A DNA stretch of 57,034 bases from Acidiphilium sp. 37-60-79. GTDB lineage: Bacteria; Pseudomonadota; Alphaproteobacteria; Acetobacterales; Acetobacteraceae. A program made the position numbers and the translations under genes. The notes beneath the pieces are model-generated. The model did no database searches and was not told where the DNA came from. It worked only from the letters and a program-made list of their open reading frames with translations. This document shows positions 51,916 to 57,034 of this stretch, piece after piece. Within the stretch, counting starts at the first letter, position 1; the number at the start of each line of letters is the position of its first letter. Location: positions 1 through 57,034 of the forward strand of contig NCBV01000041.1 in NCBI GenBank assembly GCA_002279355.1. Direction: 5' to 3'.

Positions 51916-51922
51916 ATCAACC

Positions 51923-53065
51923 TCAGGCAGCGGAATAGGGATCGATCAAGCGGCGATGCTCATCGAGGGCAAAACGATCAGTCATGCCCGCAATATAGTC
52001 GCGCACAATTTCGGCGGTCTCTTGGCTATGGGGCGGGCCAGCGCGATCACGCCAATCATCGCGCAGCAGGTCTGGCCGGTCGAGAAACAAAGTTGCCATG
52101 TCGCGGACCACGGTTTCAACCTTATGGGTCATCCGGTTGACCCGCCAATGGCGATACATGCGCGAATATAGAAAGCTGCGAATCGCTTGATTGGCGGCGA
52201 CCAAAGGCGGGCCAAAGCCAATGACCGGCTGGTCAGCCTCCCGAATCGCGTCGGCGGACGACGGTGCCAAACGCGCGAGTCGCTGGTGGCTTTCGGCCAA
52301 GGCGCCGGTGACAAAAACGCCGATCATCTGGCGAACCATATGGGCGCGAATCCGGCGCGGATCGGTCGAAAGTCCGCGCGCCTCGGCCAAAACCGCCCCC
52401 ACCACCGGCAGATCAATCAAATCATCCAGCGCGAACAGGCCAGCCCGCAACCCGTCATCAAGGTCATGCGCGTGATAGGCGATATCATCCGCGAGGGCAG
52501 CCACCTGCGCTTCGGCACCCGCTTGGTGGGTAAGATCAAGCGGATAGGCGGCGTCAAAGGCGGCAATATAAGCCGGGGGGCTGGGCAGCGGCCCGTTATG
52601 TTTGGCAATCCCTTCGAGCGATTCCCACGTCAGGTTCAGCCCATCAAACGATGGATACCGGCATTCCAGCAGCGTGATGCTGCGCAGGCTTTGGGCGTTA
52701 TGATCGAACCCGCCATGGGCCGCGAGTGCCGCGTTCAGCCCGGCTTCGCCCGCGTGACCGAAGGGCGGATGGCCCAAATCATGGGCGAGGGCGAGTGTTT
52801 CGGTTAAATCCTCATCCAGCCCCAGGCCGCGCGCGAGGCTTCGGGCAATCTGCGCCACCTCCAGGCTGTGGGTGAGGCGGGTGCGATAAAAATCGCCCTC
52901 ATGGATCACGAAAACCTGGGTTTTATATTGCAGCTTGCGAAAGGCGGTGGAGTGCAGCACGCGGTCGCGATCGCGCTGGAACGGGCTGCGCGTGGCGCTC
53001 AACGGCTCCGCGTGCTGGCGGCCGCGTGAGCGAGCAGGATCGGAAGCGTAAGGGGCGAGCGACAT
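51923..53065 (-). CDS. dgt: Deoxyguanosinetriphosphate triphosphohydrolase-like protein
   Basis: A 380-residue HD-domain dNTP triphosphohydrolase. Metal ligands lie in RLTHSLEVAQIARSLARGL (about 63-81), LAHDLGHPPFGHAGE (about 92-106) and DDIAYHAHDLDDG near 194. FRKLQYKTQVF near 43 is typical of the alphaproteobacterial type-2 dGTPase-like group. It hydrolyses dNTPs and helps balance nucleotide pools. First gene of the dgt-argS block, about 60 bp downstream of tRNA-Ala on the same strand. Confidence 0.92.
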   Translation of the reverse strand: MSLAPYASDPARSRGRQHAEPLSATRSPFQRDRDRVLHSTAFRKLQYKTQVFVIHEGDFYRTRLTHSLEVAQIARSLARGLGLDEDLTETLALAHDLGHPPFGHAGEAGLNAALAAHGGFDHNAQSLRSITLLECRYPSFDGLNLTWESLEGIAKHNGPLPSPPAYIAAFDAAYPLDLTHQAGAEAQVAALADDIAYHAHDLDDGLRAGLFALDDLIDLPVVGAVLAEARGLSTDPRRIRAHMVRQMIGVFVTGALAESHQRLARLAPSSADAIREADQPVIGFGPPLVAANQAIRSFLYSRMYRHWRVNRMTHKVETVVRDMATLFLDRPDLLRDDWRDRAGPPHSQETAEIVRDYIAGMTDRFALDEHRRLIDPYSAA

Positions 53066-53125
53066 GCCAGGGGCTTACCGCGTCAGCCTCGGATATCCAA
53101 GCGGGGGACGCGATTACCAGAAAAC

Positions 53126-53201
53126 TGGTGGAGCCAATCGGAATCGAACCGACGACCTCCTGAATGCCATTCAGGCGCTCTCCCAACTGAGCTATGGCCC
53201 C
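53126..53201 (-). tRNA. tRNA-Ala (anticodon GGC)
   Basis: A 76-nt cloverleaf on the minus strand beginning GGGGCCATAGCTCAG. The anticodon stem CCTGA/TCAGG encloses ATGGCAT, anticodon GGC. The T-arm is GTCGG-TTCGATT-CCGAT and the acceptor closes to GGCTCC with an encoded CCA. Confidence 0.95.
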
Positions 53202-53336
53202 ACACCGGTGCCGCGCGGTATAGGGCGGTGACGCGCGACCGACAAGCCCCCTCCGATCAGATTGCGTAATCCTGCTCTGCGCATGGTTGGGGGCTGCACA
53301 AAATTATCCGACATGATAAATCAACTCAATCGGCGC

Positions 53337-53411
53337 GCCGGGTTAGCACAGTGGTAGTGCAGCGGTTTTGTAAACCGAAGGTCGGGGGTTCAAATCCCTC
53401 ACCCGGCACCA
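53337..53411 (+). tRNA. tRNA-Thr (anticodon TGT)
   Basis: A 75-nt cloverleaf: acceptor GCCGGGT/ACCCGGC, D-arm GCAC/GTGC, anticodon loop TTTGTAA giving anticodon TGT, T-loop TTCAAAT and encoded CCA. The anticodon stem has a G-A mismatch at its outer pair (27-43). It lies 28 bp before the dioxygenase start. Confidence 0.93.
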
Positions 53412-53439
53412 GCCGGACTCGGCTGGATCAGGAGCGAGC

Positions 53440-54306
53440 ATGCGCGATTTTGATGAGCAGACCATTACCAATGCCGTGCAAACGAGCTTCGCTGGCACGC
53501 CGGATGCCAGGCTTCGCCAGATTATGAGCAGTTTGGTCGCGCATATGCATGGTTTTATCCGCGAGGTGGAGCCGAGTTTCGAGGAGTTTCAGGCGGCGAC
53601 CAAGTTTTTGACCGCAACCGGACAGATCAGCAATCAGCGGCGCCAAGAGTTCATTTTACTCGCCGATGTGCTGGGCGTCTCGATGCTCATTGACGCGATC
53701 AATCATCGGATGCCAGATGGGGCAACCGAAACCACCGTGCTGGGACCGTTTCATGTGGCCGATGCGCCTTTATGCGCGAATGGTGCCGATATCAGTGCGG
53801 GTGTGGCGGGCGAATTATTATTTGTCGATGGTTCTGTAGTGGATCCGCAGGGGACGCCTCTCGCCGGTGCAGCGATTGATGTTTGGCAATCCGATGCCGA
53901 GGGGTTTTATGATGTACAGCGCCCTGAGCGTAGCTTGTCTGCGTTGCGCGCAAGGCTTTGCAGCGATGCGGCTGGTCGATTTTGGTTTCGCAGCATAGTG
54001 CCAGCAGCCTATCCAATCCCGGATGATGGACCGGTGGGCGCGATGCTCCGCGCCACCAATCGCCACCCTTGGCGGCCAGCCCATGTGCATTTCATGATTT
54101 CCGCGCCTGGGTACCAGATGCTGGTGACCCATGTGTTCGTGGCCGGAGATCAATATTTAGAAAGTGACGCGGTGTTTGGAGTTAAAACATCGCTGATTGC
54201 TGATTTTGTCGCAATGCCGCCTGGCGCACTTCCCGATGGCTCGGAAAGTGCGCAGCCATGGCGGCAATTATCGTACCAATTTGGACTGAAACCCGCCTCG
54301 ACTTAA
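53440..54306 (+). CDS. Intradiol ring-cleavage dioxygenase (catechol/hydroxyquinol type)
   Basis: A 288-residue non-haem Fe(III) dioxygenase opening an aromatic diol between the hydroxyls. An N-terminal helical dimerisation domain (about 1-95) is followed by the beta-sandwich. The four iron ligands are visible: Tyr157 (GFYDVQ), Tyr191 (VPAAYPIPDDGPVG), His215 and His217 (RPAHVHFM). Features favour hydroxyquinol 1,2-dioxygenase or a catechol enzyme; the product would enter the beta-ketoadipate route. A good site (GGAGCGAGC) precedes the ATG. No partner genes of aromatic catabolism are nearby, and the 3' end overlaps the YidB-like gene by 4 bp. Confidence 0.87.
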   Translation: MRDFDEQTITNAVQTSFAGTPDARLRQIMSSLVAHMHGFIREVEPSFEEFQAATKFLTATGQISNQRRQEFILLADVLGVSMLIDAINHRMPDGATETTVLGPFHVADAPLCANGADISAGVAGELLFVDGSVVDPQGTPLAGAAIDVWQSDAEGFYDVQRPERSLSALRARLCSDAAGRFWFRSIVPAAYPIPDDGPVGAMLRATNRHPWRPAHVHFMISAPGYQMLVTHVFVAGDQYLESDAVFGVKTSLIADFVAMPPGALPDGSESAQPWRQLSYQFGLKPAST

Positions 54307-54668
54307 TTGCCGCCAGTCGCGGTGCCGTCCGGTGTGGCTTGATCGACGGCGTTGGGGAGATGTTGGCTGAGCAATTGCGCAGCATCGGCGGTATTGATAC
54401 CGAATTTCTGCGCCACTTGCTCGATGATCGGATTGCCGAGCGCTTGTTGCACCTGATCGGCGGAGATGGGCAGATTTTGGCCGTTACCAACCCATGATGC
54501 GGCATGCGCGCCAAGGCCGCTTTGCTCAAATTGTTGGACCAACCCGGAAACGCCGGAAATGCCATTTTGCTGCAAAATATTCATCACTTGGCCCTGCACG
54601 CCCGATTGCGGCGCATTGCCGCCTAGCATGCCGCTCGCCATGCCCGCGATATCATCGAATAATCCCAT
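54303..54668 (-). CDS. YidB-like (DUF937) protein
   Basis: A 121-residue protein of the YidB/DUF937 family. MGLFDDIAGMASGMLGG at the start, a helical QNGISGVSGLVQQFEQSGLG segment with the following ASWVGNGQNLPIS, and ALGNPIIEQVAQKFGI are characteristic. Function unknown. Very good ribosome site (AGGAGG) before ATG 54668. Convergent with the dioxygenase. Confidence 0.85.
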   Translation of the reverse strand: MGLFDDIAGMASGMLGGNAPQSGVQGQVMNILQQNGISGVSGLVQQFEQSGLGAHAASWVGNGQNLPISADQVQQALGNPIIEQVAQKFGINTADAAQLLSQHLPNAVDQATPDGTATGGN

Positions 54669-54776
54669 TTTTTCCTCCTGTTGTGCCAGCGCACACCAAT
54701 GCACGCCGACCGAATCAATCTGTTACTGATAACAGATAAATCCGGTCGGACGTCAAACGAAACTTTTACGTCAGGA

Positions 54777-55163
54777 TTAGTTCTTGGCCTTGTGCAAACC
54801 GTCCGACAAAGCGGATTTTTCGCACACATAGGCGCCATGCTTGGTTTTGCCGAAATATTTCGACCCGGCGACATGGAACGCCTTGCTGCCGGTCGCATGC
54901 CACGCAACGCCACCCATGCCACAAGCGGCCTTGGCTTCGGTTTCGGACTTGTAGCCGGTCAGGTGGCCCTTCGAGGTCGATTTTTTTGAAGCCGATTTTT
55001 TTGACATGTGGCTTTTAGCCATATGTTTTTTGGACATAGTGCTCGATGTCGTCGTGCTGTTCGTGGTCTTTTTCTTATGAGCCTGGGCTGTGCCAGCCAT
55101 GCCCATGACGGCAATCAGCGCCAGCGTCGGCGCGATCATTTTTGCCCATGATCCGATTTTCAT
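54777..55163 (-). CDS. Exported basic Lys/Ser/His-rich protein
   Basis: A 128-residue secreted protein. A signal peptide ends AQA at 28. Residues 29-66 are low-complexity Lys/Ser/Thr/His with near-repeats (KKHMAKSHMSKK, SASKKSTSK), reminiscent of acid-shock proteins such as Asr, although not provably homologous. The C-terminal module (about 80-128) contains Cys81 and Cys114, FHVAGSKYFGKTKHGAYVCE, a pattern I have met in small exported proteins of alphaproteobacteria. A periplasmic, possibly stress-related role is guesswork. ATG 55163 has a GGAG site; the upstream TTG forms part of that site. Confidence 0.7.
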   Translation of the reverse strand: MKIGSWAKMIAPTLALIAVMGMAGTAQAHKKKTTNSTTTSSTMSKKHMAKSHMSKKSASKKSTSKGHLTGYKSETEAKAACGMGGVAWHATGSKAFHVAGSKYFGKTKHGAYVCEKSALSDGLHKAKN

Positions 55164-55346
55164 TTGTAACTCCAAAAAAATTATAGCAGCCCTTCCCTGA
55201 GTGGCCGCCGGGATGGTTCGCGGCTCGCGCGATTGCGCATAACTTTGTTACTGACGGGCCGTGGCGAAATCATGGCAGATCCGCATCGATCTGGGGTCGC
55301 GGTCGATGGGCTGCACGGCGCGTGGTTTTCGCGCTATCACCAATAA

Positions 55347-57008
55347 ATGACCGACACGCTTCGCCTCGCCATCGCCCAGCTCGACCTTCATGTAGGTGCT
55401 ATTGATCATAATATCGCCCGAATACGCGCAGCCCGCGCCGAAGGGCAGCGCCTGGGCGCGGATTTGGTGGTAACGCCGGAATTGGGCATCGCGGGCTATC
55501 CGCCGGAGGATTTGGTGCTGAAGCCAGCCTTCGTTGCGGCGTGCGAGGCGGCGGCGCAGCGCCTTGCCGAAGAGACGGCGGATGGCGGGCCTGGATTGAT
55601 CGTGGGACTGCCTTGGCGGGTCGATGGTGCCTTGCATAATGCTGCGTTCGTGCTGGATGGCGGGGCAATTATCGCGCGCCGCGCCAAGCATGAATTGCCA
55701 AATTATGGTGTTTTTGATGAGAAGCGAGTTTTTGCGCCTGGCCCCGCGCCTGGCCCGGTGCCGTTTCGCGGATTCCGGCTTGGCTTAATGATTTGCGAAG
55801 ATTGGTGGTTTCCCGCCGTGCCGGAAACCTTGGCCGAGAGTGGAGCGGAATTGCTGCTGAGCATCAATGGCTCACCCTTTGAGGATCGCAAACAGGGCCA
55901 AAGGCTGCAACTGGCCCTTCGCCGCGTGGTGGAAACCGGCTTGCCATTCGTATTTGCCGCCCTCACCGGCGGGCAGGATGAGATTGTGTTTGATGGTGCC
56001 TCGTTCGTGCTGAATGCTGATCGTGCGCTTGCGCTGCAAATGCCGCATTTCGCGGAGGCCGTAACTCTAACCACGTGGCGGCGCGAGGCGCAGGGGTTGG
56101 TCGCGGCGCCCCATCCATTGCCGATCGAACCAGAGCGGCTGGAGCTGATCTATCGAGCGATGGCGCTGGGTTTGGCCGATTATGTCAATAAAAACAAATT
56201 CCCCGGCGTTATTCTGGGCCTCTCCGGTGGGATCGATAGCGCGCTCTCGGCGGCGGTAGCGGTGGATGCGCTGGGCGCGGCGCGGGTGCGGGCGGTGATG
56301 CTGCCGAGCCGCTATACCAGTCCAGAGAGCCTCGAGGATGCGGCGTCCTGCGCGCAAATGCTAGGTATTCGCTATGAGACCATTCCGATCGAAGGGGTGA
56401 CGACGGCCATTGGCGGTGCGTTGGCGCCGCATTTCGCTGGGCGCGCCGCCGACAGCACGGAGGAAAACATCCAATCGCGCACGCGTGGCCTGCTGCTCAT
56501 GGCGTTGTCCAACAAATTTGGCGATATGGTGCTGACCACCGGCAATAAGTCCGAAATGTCGGTCGGCTACGCGACTTTGTATGGCGATATGTGCGGCGGA
56601 TTTTCAGTGCTCAAGGATATTTACAAAACCACCGTATTTGCGCTCTCCGCATGGCGTAACGCGCAGCATCCGAGCGGTTTGCAGGGGCCAATGGGGCCGG
56701 TGATGCCTGAGCGGGTGATCACCAAACCGCCCTCGGCCGAATTGAAAGAGAACCAAACCGATCAGGATACGCTGCCGCCTTATGATCAGCTCGATGCGAT
56801 ATTAGCAGGCTTAGTGGAAGGCGAGGCCTCGATTGCCGATATGGTGGCGGCGGGCCATGACCGTGCAACGGTTATGCGGGTTTGGCGTATGGTTGACCGC
56901 GCGGAATATAAGCGCAGACAGGCACCACCCGGCGTCAAAATCACCGCACGGGCCTTTGGCCGCGATCGGCGTTACCCAATTACCAACGGTTTTACCGATC
57001 TGATTTGA
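55347..57008 (+). CDS. nadE: Glutamine-dependent NAD+ synthetase
   Basis: A 553-residue two-domain enzyme making NAD+ from deamido-NAD+. The N-terminal nitrilase-like glutaminase carries the triad Glu45 (TPELGIAGYPPEDL), Lys114 (RAKHELPNYGVFDE) and Cys150 (MICEDWW). The C-terminal synthetase has the PP-loop LGLSGGIDSALS at 291-302, TTGNKSEMSVGYATLYGDM near 392 and KPPSAELKENQTDQDTLPPY near 457. Complete, with stop at 57008. Stands alone after the basic exported protein, in divergent orientation. Confidence 0.95.
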   Translation: MTDTLRLAIAQLDLHVGAIDHNIARIRAARAEGQRLGADLVVTPELGIAGYPPEDLVLKPAFVAACEAAAQRLAEETADGGPGLIVGLPWRVDGALHNAAFVLDGGAIIARRAKHELPNYGVFDEKRVFAPGPAPGPVPFRGFRLGLMICEDWWFPAVPETLAESGAELLLSINGSPFEDRKQGQRLQLALRRVVETGLPFVFAALTGGQDEIVFDGASFVLNADRALALQMPHFAEAVTLTTWRREAQGLVAAPHPLPIEPERLELIYRAMALGLADYVNKNKFPGVILGLSGGIDSALSAAVAVDALGAARVRAVMLPSRYTSPESLEDAASCAQMLGIRYETIPIEGVTTAIGGALAPHFAGRAADSTEENIQSRTRGLLLMALSNKFGDMVLTTGNKSEMSVGYATLYGDMCGGFSVLKDIYKTTVFALSAWRNAQHPSGLQGPMGPVMPERVITKPPSAELKENQTDQDTLPPYDQLDAILAGLVEGEASIADMVAAGHDRATVMRVWRMVDRAEYKRRQAPPGVKITARAFGRDRRYPITNGFTDLI

Positions 57009-57034
57009 GTTGAATGATCGGCCTGCGATGGCTG

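Overview
The window looks like chromosomal DNA of an alphaproteobacterium, most likely Acetobacteraceae (an Acidocella- or Acidiphilium-like acidophile). This rests on protein character and gene order: an aroE-coaE-dnaQ block, a dgt-argS-SPOR-nagZ-site-2 protease-scpA-scpB-tatB-tatC-serS block, a COQ4-type ubiquinone protein, an MbfA-type ferritin/VIT1 protein and Hint_2-domain proteins. No 16S rRNA is present, so the genus is inference. I see no phage, insertion sequence, CRISPR array or origin.

Layout. 0.1-4.8 kb: TonB-dependent receptor, then a ROK kinase-dinB pair, all on the minus strand. 4.85-7.2 kb: plus-strand cluster tusA-like, HDAC-like amidohydrolase, xseB, ispA. 7.2-12.05 kb: an accessory locus with one intact HExxH-metalloprotease/Hint fusion and two decaying relatives. 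12.2-14.7 kb: ybjQ-like gene facing dnaQ-coaE-aroE. 14.7-22.2 kb: a minus-strand beta-oxidation operon whose gene order matches pimF-A-B-C-D of Rhodopseudomonas palustris (dicarboxylate degradation), with a 121-bp palindromic repeat between the two dehydrogenase genes. 22.3-26.9 kb: a tightly coupled operon of a binding protein, a fused permease, an ATPase, a seven-helix protein with two ExxE motifs (FTR1-like) and a 55-residue membrane peptide; a candidate metal-uptake system. 26.8-30.25 kb: TPR-glycosyltransferase and TPR-sulfotransferase. 30.25-33.3 kb: MbfA-like iron protein, nitronate monooxygenase, DMT exporter. 33.25-34.76 kb: GST and YgfZ. 34.8-39.8 kb: two glycosyltransferases, asparagine synthase, dihydroorotase. 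39.9-43.4 kb: aminotransferase, a gamma-glutamyltransferase-like lipoprotein with serine at the nucleophile position, and COQ4. 43.5-53.1 kb: the conserved housekeeping block, followed by tRNA-Ala(GGC) and tRNA-Thr(TGT). 53.4-57.0 kb: intradiol dioxygenase, YidB-like protein, a basic exported protein and nadE.

Several neighbouring genes overlap by ATGA, GTGA or TAATG, so translational coupling is common. Palindromic intergenic repeats sit at or over the stop codons of the TonB receptor, pimC, coq4 and serS; in serS the repeat appears to have replaced the usual C-terminal tail. The best candidates for undescribed biology are the protease-Hint locus, the ABC/FTR1-like operon and the palindromic repeat family. 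No gene-free stretch exceeds 300 bp. Bases 1-94 hold nothing I can identify.
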